Shown here in pieces: positions 28,088 through 37,100 of a stretch of 64,000 nt of DNA; position 1 is the first letter of the stretch, and every line of letters starts with the position of its first letter. The stretch comes from Euzebyella saccharophila (GTDB taxonomy: Bacteria > Bacteroidota > Bacteroidia > Flavobacteriales > Flavobacteriaceae), in NCBI RefSeq assembly GCF_014855495.1, contig NZ_JACYFJ010000006.1, positions 1-64,000 on the forward strand, in the 5' to 3' direction. The position numbers and the translations under genes were made by a program. Below the pieces are notes generated by a model. That model did no database searches. It was not told where the DNA came from and was given only the letters and a program-made list of their open reading frames with translations.

Positions 28088-29548
28088 ATGCAAAACAAGG
28101 TGCAATTGATCACTTATGTTGATCGAATAGGCTGCGAGAATATTTCCGATTTAAAAAGCTTGATTCAAAATCAGTTTAAAGGATTGTTTGGGGGAGTACA
28201 CCTTCTTCCATTTTTCAATCCTATAGACGGGGAAGATGCTGGTTTTGATCCAAAAAACCATGCCCAGATTGACCCAAGGCTTGGAAATTGGAATGACCTA
28301 AAATCCCTAAGCGAAGAAGTGGATATTATGGCCGATTTAATTGTAAACCATATTTCAGCAGAATCGGAACAATTTCAAAATTATCTTGAAAAGGGGGAAA
28401 AGTCTGAATTTAATGAGTTGATCTTAACGGAGGATAAGGTTTTTCCAAATGGGGCATCCAAGGAAGAAATTACAAAAATTTATAGACCCAGACCCGGTCT
28501 CCCTTTTACCAAATTCACTTTGGCAGATGGTGCGGAAAAGAATGTTTGGACCACCTTTACTTCCAATCAAATAGATATTGATGTTACTTCAAAAAAAGGG
28601 GAGGAGTATTTAGATAACATACTCCAAACATTTGAGGCTTCCGGTGTTACTATGATTCGCTTAGATGCAGCGGGTTATGCCATTAAAAAAGCAGGAACTT
28701 CCTGTTTTATGATCGATGAAACTTTTGAGTTTATATCGGCCATTACGGAAAAGGCCCGTGCAAAGGGAATCGCCGTATTGGTGGAGATTCATTCTTTTTA
28801 CCAGACCCAAATAGAAATTGCCAAAAGAGTAGATTATGTGTATGATTTTGCGTTGCCTGTTTTGGTACTTGATACCCTGTTCAACAAAGATGCCGGTAAT
28901 TTAAAAAACTGGTTAGCGATTTCTCCAAGAAATGTGGTTACGGTGTTGGATACCCATGACGGGATTGGTATCGTGGATGTGGCATCTGAAGATGGAAAAC
29001 CTGGATTGATCAAAGATGATGTGCTCAGCGATATTGTTGAAAAAATGCATAAAAATAGTAGTGGTACAAGTAGAAAAGCTACCGGTGCCGCTGCTTCCAA
29101 TTTGGATCTGTATCAAGTGAACAGTACGTATTTTGAAGCCTTGGGCAGAAATGAAAAGGAGTATCTTATTGCGCGGTGTATTCAGTTTTTTGTTCCCGGA
29201 GTGCCTCAGGTTTATTACGTAGGGTTGCTAGCGGGTGAGAATGATATGGCACTTTTAAAGGAGACCAATGTTGGGCGTGATATTAACCGCCACTTTTATA
29301 CATTAAAGGAAATTGATGAACGCATTGATTCCTACTTTTTTCAAAATTTCAAAAAACTCATAGTTTTAAGAAATTCCCATCCCGCTTTTGAAGGTATTTT
29401 TGAGGTGAAGGATACAAAGTCCAATGTCCTTCATTTAAAATGGCTTAATGGTAAGGAGTGGGCGGAGCTGTTTGTTTACTTGGATGTAATGGAGGTTGAA
29501 ATAATTTACTCTGAGTCTTCATTGGAACAGAAATTGACCTTTTCTTAA
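28088..29548 (+). CDS. sucP: Sucrose phosphorylase (GH13_18)
   Basis: The enzyme reversibly converts sucrose plus phosphate to glucose 1-phosphate and fructose in the cytoplasm. The 486 residues follow the bifidobacterial sucrose phosphorylase almost motif for motif: NKVQLITYVDR at the start, LLPFFNPIDGEDAGFDP, IYRPRPGLPF, and SNLDLYQVNSTY. The catalytic residues fall at Asp193 (RLDAAGY), Glu233 (VEIHSFY) and Asp291 (LDTHDG), each one residue later than the well-known Bifidobacterium adolescentis positions 192, 232 and 290. The RPRPG and LDLYQVN loops are the ones that shape the acceptor site in true sucrose phosphorylases, so I favour sucrose over sucrose-6'-phosphate or glucosylglycerate, although activity is unproven. 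It has a 242-base upstream gap and a transporter gene 116 bases downstream. Confidence 0.92.
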   Translation: MQNKVQLITYVDRIGCENISDLKSLIQNQFKGLFGGVHLLPFFNPIDGEDAGFDPKNHAQIDPRLGNWNDLKSLSEEVDIMADLIVNHISAESEQFQNYLEKGEKSEFNELILTEDKVFPNGASKEEITKIYRPRPGLPFTKFTLADGAEKNVWTTFTSNQIDIDVTSKKGEEYLDNILQTFEASGVTMIRLDAAGYAIKKAGTSCFMIDETFEFISAITEKARAKGIAVLVEIHSFYQTQIEIAKRVDYVYDFALPVLVLDTLFNKDAGNLKNWLAISPRNVVTVLDTHDGIGIVDVASEDGKPGLIKDDVLSDIVEKMHKNSSGTSRKATGAAASNLDLYQVNSTYFEALGRNEKEYLIARCIQFFVPGVPQVYYVGLLAGENDMALLKETNVGRDINRHFYTLKEIDERIDSYFFQNFKKLIVLRNSHPAFEGIFEVKDTKSNVLHLKWLNGKEWAELFVYLDVMEVEIIYSESSLEQKLTFS

Positions 29549-29563
29549 TTAGTAAAGAAAGAA

Positions 29564-29591
29564 CTTCATACCGGAAAATAAAGGTATGAAG
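29564..29591 (+). other. Hairpin between sucP and the transporter gene
   Basis: CTTCATACC and GGTATGAAG form a perfect 9-bp stem with a 10-base loop. No T run follows, so it is not a standard terminator. It could set relative expression of the two genes or stabilise the sucP message; that is inference. Confidence 0.5.
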
Positions 29592-29664
29592 GTAGAAGGC
29601 CTAGTTGCGTAATTGTTAAAACGCTATCTTGTTGGGCATATTTAATTGATTTGATTACAATCTT

Positions 29665-31116
29665 ATGAAAATTAAAAAGCCAGCCTTAAGTTTTTGGCAG
29701 ATTTGGAATATGAATGTGGGTTTCTTTGGAATCCAGTTCAGTTTTGGTCTGCAACAAACTGCCGTCAATCCTATATTCTCCTTTTTAGGGGCTCATCATG
29801 AGGAATTGCCTCTTTTAAATTTGGCAGGTCCTGTAACCGGATTGCTCATCCAACCGATAATTGGGGCCATATCGGACAAAACATGGTCTCCTAGATGGGG
29901 ACGTAGAAAACCTTTCTTCCTCATTGGGGCAATTACAGCCAGTATTTGTCTTTTTGCTTTTCCTTATAGTTCCCATTTATGGTTTGCGGTAGGTCTTCTT
30001 TGGATTTTGGATGCCGCCAATAATACGGCAATGGAACCGTACAGGGCCTTTGTTGGCGATAAGTTACCGGACCATCAGCTTACTTATGGCTTTCAAATGC
30101 AAAGTTTGTTCGTTGGTGCAGGGATTACCTTGGCCAACTTTTCACTTTTCCTATTTCAGGATTGGTTTGGAGTAGCTTCAGAGGCAGGTAGTCTTTGTTC
30201 AACAACTACTGAAACGGTTTCGGCAATTCCTACTTGGGTGTATTACTCCTTCTTTTTGGGAGCGGTTGCCTCTTTAGGGACTATCTTATGGTCTGTCTAC
30301 AAGACGCCGGAAATTCCACCTTCCGAAGAAGAAATTGCACATATTCAAAAACACTCCAAGAAATCACTGGTTGCTAGAATGATTGCGCCCTTTGCAGAAA
30401 TTTTTAATGCCATAGGCGATATGCCAAAGCTAATGTGGAGATTGGCCGGAGTTTACCTTTTTCAGTGGTACGCCCTCTTTGTCTATTGGCAGTTTATCAC
30501 TCCCATGTTACGTTCCAGTATGTACGGCATCAGTTCGGAAGACAATGAAAAGTTTGAATCCATTATGGCAGCCTGTAACTCTGGTGGGGTTGTAGGAACA
30601 GGGGATATGGCTTTTGCACAGAACATTCAAAATCTATCGGAACAAGCATTGGCGCAAACAGGTTTAATGAACGGTACCTATAATTTGGTTACAATGCTGG
30701 TCGCTTTGTTGTTGGTGCCTATCGCTAGAAAATATAGTTCAAAATTGGTATATGTCTGTAGTTTAGTGCTCACCGGTATTGCCATGTTGAGTATGCCTTT
30801 TATTAGCAACCAATATGGGCTATTGGTTCCCATGATATTATTCGGTATCGGTTGGGCGGCAATGATGGGTATTCCATATGCAATGGTATCTAAGGTGATT
30901 CCGGAAGATAGAAGGGGTGTTTATATGGGCATCGTAAATATGATGATTGTCATTCCTATGCTCATTCAAACCGTATCATTTGGTTTTATTATCAAAAACT
31001 ATTTAGGCAACAGTGCTGTTAACGCTATTCTTTTTGGAGGGGTATTTTTCATCATAGCAGCAGTTTTAGCCATGAGGTTGCGTATTCCCAAGGACGAAGA
31101 AAAGATAATAATTTAG
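29665..31116 (+). CDS. SLC45/GPH-type major facilitator sugar transporter (probable sucrose importer)
   Basis: The 483-residue protein has twelve hydrophobic segments. The first cytoplasmic loop after helix 2 reads GAISDKTWSPRWGRRKPF, the D-x(5)-G-R-R-[KR]-P signature shared with plant sucrose and animal SLC45 carriers. Helix 1 begins with LSFWQIWNMNVGFFGIQ and the second half carries a matching segment ending in IPEDRRGVYMGIVN. A loop with Cys and Gly (about 290-305) is inserted between helices 7 and 8. Because sucrose phosphorylase lies immediately upstream, sucrose is the likely substrate, probably by proton symport; maltose or related glucosides are alternatives. It ends at a strong terminator. 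Confidence 0.85.
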   Translation: MKIKKPALSFWQIWNMNVGFFGIQFSFGLQQTAVNPIFSFLGAHHEELPLLNLAGPVTGLLIQPIIGAISDKTWSPRWGRRKPFFLIGAITASICLFAFPYSSHLWFAVGLLWILDAANNTAMEPYRAFVGDKLPDHQLTYGFQMQSLFVGAGITLANFSLFLFQDWFGVASEAGSLCSTTTETVSAIPTWVYYSFFLGAVASLGTILWSVYKTPEIPPSEEEIAHIQKHSKKSLVARMIAPFAEIFNAIGDMPKLMWRLAGVYLFQWYALFVYWQFITPMLRSSMYGISSEDNEKFESIMAACNSGGVVGTGDMAFAQNIQNLSEQALAQTGLMNGTYNLVTMLVALLLVPIARKYSSKLVYVCSLVLTGIAMLSMPFISNQYGLLVPMILFGIGWAAMMGIPYAMVSKVIPEDRRGVYMGIVNMMIVIPMLIQTVSFGFIIKNYLGNSAVNAILFGGVFFIIAAVLAMRLRIPKDEEKIII

Positions 31117-31133
31117 AGTTAAGTTGTTTGTTT

Positions 31134-31168
31134 AGAGCGGGAAGTATTTTTGTTCCCGCTCTTTTTTT
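31134..31168 (+). terminator. Intrinsic terminator after the sugar transporter
   Basis: AGAGCGGGAA pairs with TTCCCGCTCT around a T-rich loop, followed by a run of seven T residues. It separates the sucrose cassette from maeB. Confidence 0.9.
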
Positions 31169-31266
31169 ATGCTCTTTCCGATTTTTTCTCAAAAGGCGTT
31201 TATTAAAAATTAAATCATGGGAAGATAAGTCCTTCATCTTTTTCTATGTTTTCAGAAGAATACTGT

Positions 31267-31274
31267 TAAATTTG
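31267..31274 (+). promoter_or_regulatory. -7 element of the maeB promoter
   Basis: TAAATTTG is an exact TAnnTTTG match. Transcription would start near 31279, 15 bases before the ATG, and the short leader includes AAAGGAG, one of the few clear Shine-Dalgarno sequences in the window. The -33 element is weak. Confidence 0.6.
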
Positions 31275-31293
31275 GTCTACAAAGGAGAACACT

Positions 31294-33588
31294 ATGAGCA
31301 AACAAAAACAGAGAAGGGAAGCTTTGGTATACCACGCAAAGCCCCAGCCCGGTAAAATAAAGATTGTACCAACCAAACCTTATGCTACACAAAGAGACTT
31401 GGCGTTGGCATATTCACCTGGGGTTGCAGAACCTTGTCTGGAGATTGAAAAGGATAAATCCAATGCTTATAAATATACCTCCAAAGGAAATTTGGTAGCC
31501 GTCATTTCCAACGGTACTGCTGTTTTAGGTCTCGGGAATATAGGACCTGAGGCGTCAAAACCAGTGATGGAAGGAAAGGGTCTCTTGTTCAAGATTTTTG
31601 CGGATATCGATGGAATTGATATTGAAGTGGATACAGAGGATGTGGATGAGTTTGTTCGTACGGTAAAAAATATCGCGCCCACTTTTGGAGGAATCAATTT
31701 AGAGGATATAAAGGCGCCAGAAGCCTTTGAGATAGAAAGAAGGTTAAAGGAAGAACTTGATATTCCTGTCATGCATGATGATCAGCATGGAACTGCCATC
31801 ATATCTGCAGCCGCTTTATTAAATGCCTTGGAATTGGCAGATAAGAAAATGGAAGATGTGCAGATTGTGATCAGCGGGGCCGGTGCAGCTGCCGTTTCCT
31901 GTACAAAATTGTACAAGGCATTTGGTGCTAAAGCAGAGAATATTGTGATGTTGGACAGCAAGGGGGTTATCCGTAAGGATGCCGAAAACTTGTCCGCCGC
32001 CAAGTTGGAGTTTGCAACCGATAAGGATATTAGAACCTTGGAGGAGGCAATGAAGGATTGTGATGTTTTCATTGGTCTGTCCATAGCAGATATAGTTTCA
32101 CCAGAAATGTTGCTGTCCATGGCAGACAACCCCATTGTTTTTGCCATGGCAAATCCAAACCCGGAAATTGCCTATGATTTGGCATTGGATACCCGAAAGG
32201 ATATTATAATGGCCACGGGCCGCTCCGATCACCCAAACCAGGTGAACAATGTTCTAGGTTTCCCCTTTATCTTTAGGGGAGCATTGGATGTACGTGCTAC
32301 AGGTATTAACGAAGCGATGAAAATGGCTGCCGTAAAAGCGTTGGCAGAGTTGGCCAAACAGCCGGTGCCGGAACAGGTAAACATCGCATATGGGGAAACA
32401 AGGCTTTCTTTCAATCGTGAATATATAATTCCAAAGCCTTTTGATCCAAGGCTGATCGCCGAGATTCCACCAGCAGTTGCAAAAGCGGCTATAGAAAGCG
32501 GTGTGGCTCAACAACCCGTTGAGGATTGGGAAAAGTACAAAGAAGAACTGTTGCAGCGATCAGGGAGTGACAACAAGGTGGTACGCTTACTGCACAACAG
32601 GGCAAAAAGTAATAAAAAACGTATTGTTTTTGCGGAAGCCGATCATTTAGATGTGCTCAAGGCGGCACAGATAGTTTACGAAGAAGGTATTGCGGATCCC
32701 ATTCTTTTAGGTAAAAAGGAGGTAGTTCTTGAACTTAAAAAAGAATTGGAGTTTGATGCGGATATTCCCATTCTTGATCCTACATCCCAAGAGTTTGATG
32801 AAAAACATATAAGGTACGCCACTAAATTTTGGGAAAGTAGAAAGCGTAGCGGAACTACCTTGTACAGCTCAAAGATAAAAATGCGAGAGCGTAATTATTT
32901 TGGGGCCATGATGGTTTTGGAAGGGGATGCCGACGGGATGATATCGGGATATTCACGGGCATACCCAACTGTAGTAAAACCCATTTTTGAAGTTATTGGG
33001 AGGGCGGCAAATGTAAAAAAAGCTGCAACGGTCAATATTATGATAACCGATATGGGGCCCTTGTTTTTAGCGGATACCTCCATTAATATAGACCCCAATG
33101 CAGAGGAATTGGCAGAAATTGCCTTGAACACCGCCAACGTGGCCAGTACATTTGGCTTTGACCCGGTTATGGCGCTTCTTTCTTACGCAAACTATGGCTC
33201 TTCTTCACATCAAAACGCAAAAAAGGTGAGAGATGCGGTGCATATCCTGCATGAAACCAATCCAAAGTTGGTGGTGGATGGTGAAATTCAAACAGATTTC
33301 GCCTTAAACAAAGAATTACTCCAAAGCCAATTCCCGTTCTCCAAGCTTGCGGGAAAAAAGGTAAACACCCTAATATTCCCTAATCTGGAATCGGCAAATA
33401 TCACTTACAAGCTATTAAAGGAATTGAACAAGGCAGATTCTATAGGCCCTATCATGGTAGGATTGAGAAGGTCCGTTCATATTTTGCAGTTGGGTGCCAG
33501 TGTAGATGAAATGGTAAACATGACGGCTGTGGCAGTAATAGATGCCCAAGAAAGGGAAAAGAGAAAAAAGGCGAAGACCACCAATTAA
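31294..33588 (+). CDS. maeB: NADP-dependent malic enzyme (MaeB type)
   Basis: The enzyme decarboxylates malate to pyruvate with NADP reduction, supplying NADPH and pyruvate in the cytoplasm. The 764 residues comprise a malic N-terminal domain (about 15-160) with the catalytic Tyr in LAYSPGVAEPC, an NAD(P)-binding domain (about 165-400) with GLGNIG upstream and VISGAGAAAVSC, the metal/substrate stretch MHDDQHGTAI, and a C-terminal phosphotransacetylase-like domain (about 430-760). That C-terminal domain is regulatory in MaeB proteins and binds acetyl-CoA; it is not expected to be catalytic. The start ATG follows AAAGGAG by six bases. ruvA begins 15 bases after the stop, so maeB-ruvA-sprA may be one transcript. 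Confidence 0.95.
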   Translation: MSKQKQRREALVYHAKPQPGKIKIVPTKPYATQRDLALAYSPGVAEPCLEIEKDKSNAYKYTSKGNLVAVISNGTAVLGLGNIGPEASKPVMEGKGLLFKIFADIDGIDIEVDTEDVDEFVRTVKNIAPTFGGINLEDIKAPEAFEIERRLKEELDIPVMHDDQHGTAIISAAALLNALELADKKMEDVQIVISGAGAAAVSCTKLYKAFGAKAENIVMLDSKGVIRKDAENLSAAKLEFATDKDIRTLEEAMKDCDVFIGLSIADIVSPEMLLSMADNPIVFAMANPNPEIAYDLALDTRKDIIMATGRSDHPNQVNNVLGFPFIFRGALDVRATGINEAMKMAAVKALAELAKQPVPEQVNIAYGETRLSFNREYIIPKPFDPRLIAEIPPAVAKAAIESGVAQQPVEDWEKYKEELLQRSGSDNKVVRLLHNRAKSNKKRIVFAEADHLDVLKAAQIVYEEGIADPILLGKKEVVLELKKELEFDADIPILDPTSQEFDEKHIRYATKFWESRKRSGTTLYSSKIKMRERNYFGAMMVLEGDADGMISGYSRAYPTVVKPIFEVIGRAANVKKAATVNIMITDMGPLFLADTSINIDPNAEELAEIALNTANVASTFGFDPVMALLSYANYGSSSHQNAKKVRDAVHILHETNPKLVVDGEIQTDFALNKELLQSQFPFSKLAGKKVNTLIFPNLESANITYKLLKELNKADSIGPIMVGLRRSVHILQLGASVDEMVNMTAVAVIDAQEREKRKKAKTTN

Positions 33589-33603
33589 AATTGTAAAGCG
33601 AAT

Positions 33604-34185
33604 ATGATTCACCACCTTAAAGGAAAACTGGTTGAAAAAACCCCAACGTATGTGGTTATTGAATGCGGCGGGGTAGGTTATTTTGTGAATATATCGCTAC
33701 ATACATTTTCCAATCTATCGGATTCGGAAAGTATTCAACTTTTTACACATTTACAGGTTAAGGAAGATGCACATACCCTTTTTGGTTTTGCCCAAAAATC
33801 AGAAAGGGAAATATTTCGTTTACTAATATCGGTTTCGGGCATCGGCTCCAGTATTGCCCGCACTATGTTGTCTTCCATGGAACCACCTCAAATTAGGGAT
33901 GCTATTGCCAATGGAGATGCGGCTACCATACAGTCTATTAAGGGGATAGGTGCGAAAACGGCTCAAAGGGTAATTTTGGACCTTAAAGACAAAATTCTTA
34001 AAGTTTACGATATTGGTGAAGTTTCCGCACCAACAAACAATACAAATAAAGAAGAAGCGTTATCTGCTTTAGAGGTTCTTGGCTTTGCAAGAAGAGCTGC
34101 CGAAAAGGTAGTGGACAAAGTGCTAGGGCAGGATCCTTCTCTTAGCGTGGAGAACATTATAAAACTTGCGCTTAAAAATTTGTAA
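33604..34185 (+). CDS. ruvA: Holliday junction DNA-binding protein RuvA
   Basis: RuvA binds the Holliday junction and loads RuvB. The 193-residue protein has the N-terminal OB fold (MIHHLKGKL, then VVIECGGVGYFVNIS), two helix-hairpin-helix motifs with GIGSSIARTML and IKGIGAKTAQRVI, and a flexible linker followed by the small domain III (about 145-193, with ALEVLGFARRAAEKVV) that contacts RuvB. Start and length agree with the family. It sits between maeB and sprA; five bases separate its stop from the TTG start of sprA. ruvA next to sprA is a recurrent arrangement in flavobacteria. Confidence 0.96.
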   Translation: MIHHLKGKLVEKTPTYVVIECGGVGYFVNISLHTFSNLSDSESIQLFTHLQVKEDAHTLFGFAQKSEREIFRLLISVSGIGSSIARTMLSSMEPPQIRDAIANGDAATIQSIKGIGAKTAQRVILDLKDKILKVYDIGEVSAPTNNTNKEEALSALEVLGFARRAAEKVVDKVLGQDPSLSVENIIKLALKNL

Positions 34186-34190
34186 CAAGT

Positions 34191-37100
34191 TTGAAAACAG
34201 GGGCCGAACTAATTCTTAAATTACCATTTAAGCTTACTCTCCTATTCTCAATTTTCTTGCTTTCTTCAGGTGCTCTTTGGGCACAGGAAACGGAAAATGA
34301 GCCGGGTGAAGAGCAACAGGTAGATTCTGTCAAGACAGGATTTTCTTTGGGAAGACTCCGTATGGAGAACCCTGAGAGCATTGTATCCAAGTACGTTTAC
34401 GACCCGCAATTAAAAATGTACATCTATTCTGAAAAGGTAGGTGATTTTGATATTGGCTATCCCATTATCCTTACTCCAGAGCAATATTATAATTTAGTAC
34501 AAGAACAGGGCATTAAAGATTATTTTAAGGAAAAATCCGATGCCTATTCCGGTAAAAAGGAAGGTAGCGAAGAAGCCCGAAAAAACTTGTTGCCCAATTT
34601 CTATGTAAACAATGATTTTTTTCAGTCTGTTTTTGGTGGCAATACCATAGAAGTTATTCCGCAAGGTTCCGTTGCCATGGATTTGGGAGTTATTTGGCAG
34701 AAAAATGACAATCCCTCTCTTTCTCCTAGAAATAGGACCAACACCTCTTTTGATTTTGATCAGCGTATTAGCCTAAGTATGTTGGGTAAAATAGGGGAAA
34801 GACTTCAAGTGACGGCAAATTATGATACAGAGGCTACTTTTGACTTTCAGAATATAGTAAAGCTTGATTATACCCCCACCGAAGATGATATTATTAGGTC
34901 TATAGAGGTAGGTAATATTTCAATGCCCTTGAACAGTTCCCTAATTCAGGGTTCGCAAAGTTTATTTGGGGTAAAGACTCAGCTGCAGTTTGGTAAAACA
35001 ACCGTTACGGCAGTTTTTTCCCAACAGCAATCACAAAATAATACAGTAGTAGCACAGGGAGGTGGTACGGTAAGTGAGTTCTCTGTAACGGCGTTGGATT
35101 ACGATGAGGACCGCCACTTCTTTTTAGCGCAGTATTTTAGGGATAATTATGATGACGCTTTGGCAAGTTACCCCTACATACGCAGTCAAGTGCAAATTAC
35201 GCGTCTTGAGGTTTGGGTTACCAATAGAAGCCAGCAAACTCTTAACGTTCGCAATATTGTAGGTATTCAGGATTTAGGGGAATATGACCCCTTGACAAGT
35301 AACCCTGAAGATCGGAAAACCAGGATTAATAGTAACGCCCCAGGCGGTTTTTTCAATTTGAATACGGGTGGGCAGCCTAACCAATTACCTCGTAATAACG
35401 CCAATGGTTACAACCCTGCTATAATTGGACAGGCCGGTGCGGCATTGAATGATGATATTCGTGATGTAGCAACGGTTGAAGAAGGATTCAATATTACGGG
35501 TTATCAGCCAAATCAAGGATTTGATTATGCCTTCTTGGAAAACGCCAGAAAATTGGAGCAGGGAAGGGACTATACCTTTAACACACAGTTGGGTTACGTA
35601 TCCTTGAACCAGCGTCTGAGCAATGATGAAATATTGGCCGTAGCCTTTCAATATACCTATAATGGTAACGTGTATCAGGTAGGTGAGTTTGCTAATGGAG
35701 GATTGGATGCTACCACCGTTTCCGGTACGGTAGGCAATCAAATTATTGATAACAACACCTTGGTGTTGAAGCTTCTTAAAAGTAATATTACCAATGTATC
35801 TGATCCTATTTGGGATTTGATGATGAAGAACATCTACGCAACAGGGGCATTTCGTCTAAGTCAAGAAGACTTCAAGATGAATATTCTGTACAGCAACCCT
35901 ACGCCAAGAAACTATATTACACCTATAGATGAATCTACTTGGCCAGATGGACTTCAAGATAAAATTCTTTTGAATGTCTTCAATTTTGACCGATTAAACG
36001 CTTATAATGATGTGCAGCCGGGAGGGGATGGGTTCTTTGACTTTATTCCCGGTTTAACCGTAGATACCCAAAATGGACAGATCATTTTTACCAAGGTAGA
36101 ACCCTTTGGGGAATATCTTTTTGAGCAACTGGGAGGTGGGGATTATAATACCGCCAATAGTTACAATCCCAACCAGGAGAGGTATGTCTTTAGGGATATG
36201 TATGAACTTACCAAGGCTGCGGCCCTACAAGACCCGGAAAAAAACAAATTTTTACTAAAAGGTAGGTACAAATCCGAAGGTAGTAATGGTATTCCTATTG
36301 GGGCGTTCAATGTTCCTAGGGGTTCAGTTCGGGTGACCGCTGGTGGACGTCAATTGCAAGAAGGAATTGATTATACGGTAAACTACCAGGCAGGAACCGT
36401 TCAAATATTGGACCCTAGTTTGGAAGCCTCCAATGTGCCGATCAACATTTCCGTGGAAAACAATGCCGTTTTTGGCCAACAGACTAGAAGGTTCACCGGG
36501 GTAAATGTGGAACATCAATTCAATGAAAACTTTGTTTTGGGGGCAACCTTGCTCAATTTGAATGAAAGACCATTGACCCAAAAATCAAATTTTGGGGTAG
36601 AACCGGTAAACAACACCATTTTTGGTCTCAACGGAAACTTTTCAACAGAAGTTCCCTTTTTAACTCGCATGGTCAATAAACTTCCCAATATTGATACAGA
36701 TGTTCCTTCCAATATTTCGGTAAGGGGCGAAGTGGCTTGGTTGAAGCCCAATTCTCCTAAAAATGCCGATTTCCAGGGGGAAACAACCACCTATTTAGAT
36801 GATTTTGAGGGATCTCAATCCTTAATTGATATTAGGTCTGCTTTGGGGTGGACCATGGCTAGTGTGCCATTGGAATTTTTGGATAACCCTACCCAAAAAG
36901 GTTTGGAAACAGGCTTCACCCGGGCAAAATTGGCATGGTATACCATCGATCCGGTTTTTTATACCAATCAGCGTCCAGCGGGTATGAGCGATAGCGACCT
37001 TTCTAGCAATGCTACTCGTAGGATTTTTGTTGATGAGGTTTTTCCAAAGGTGGAGATTGCCCAAGGTCAGACCAGGCAGCAGACTACCTTGGATTTGGCG

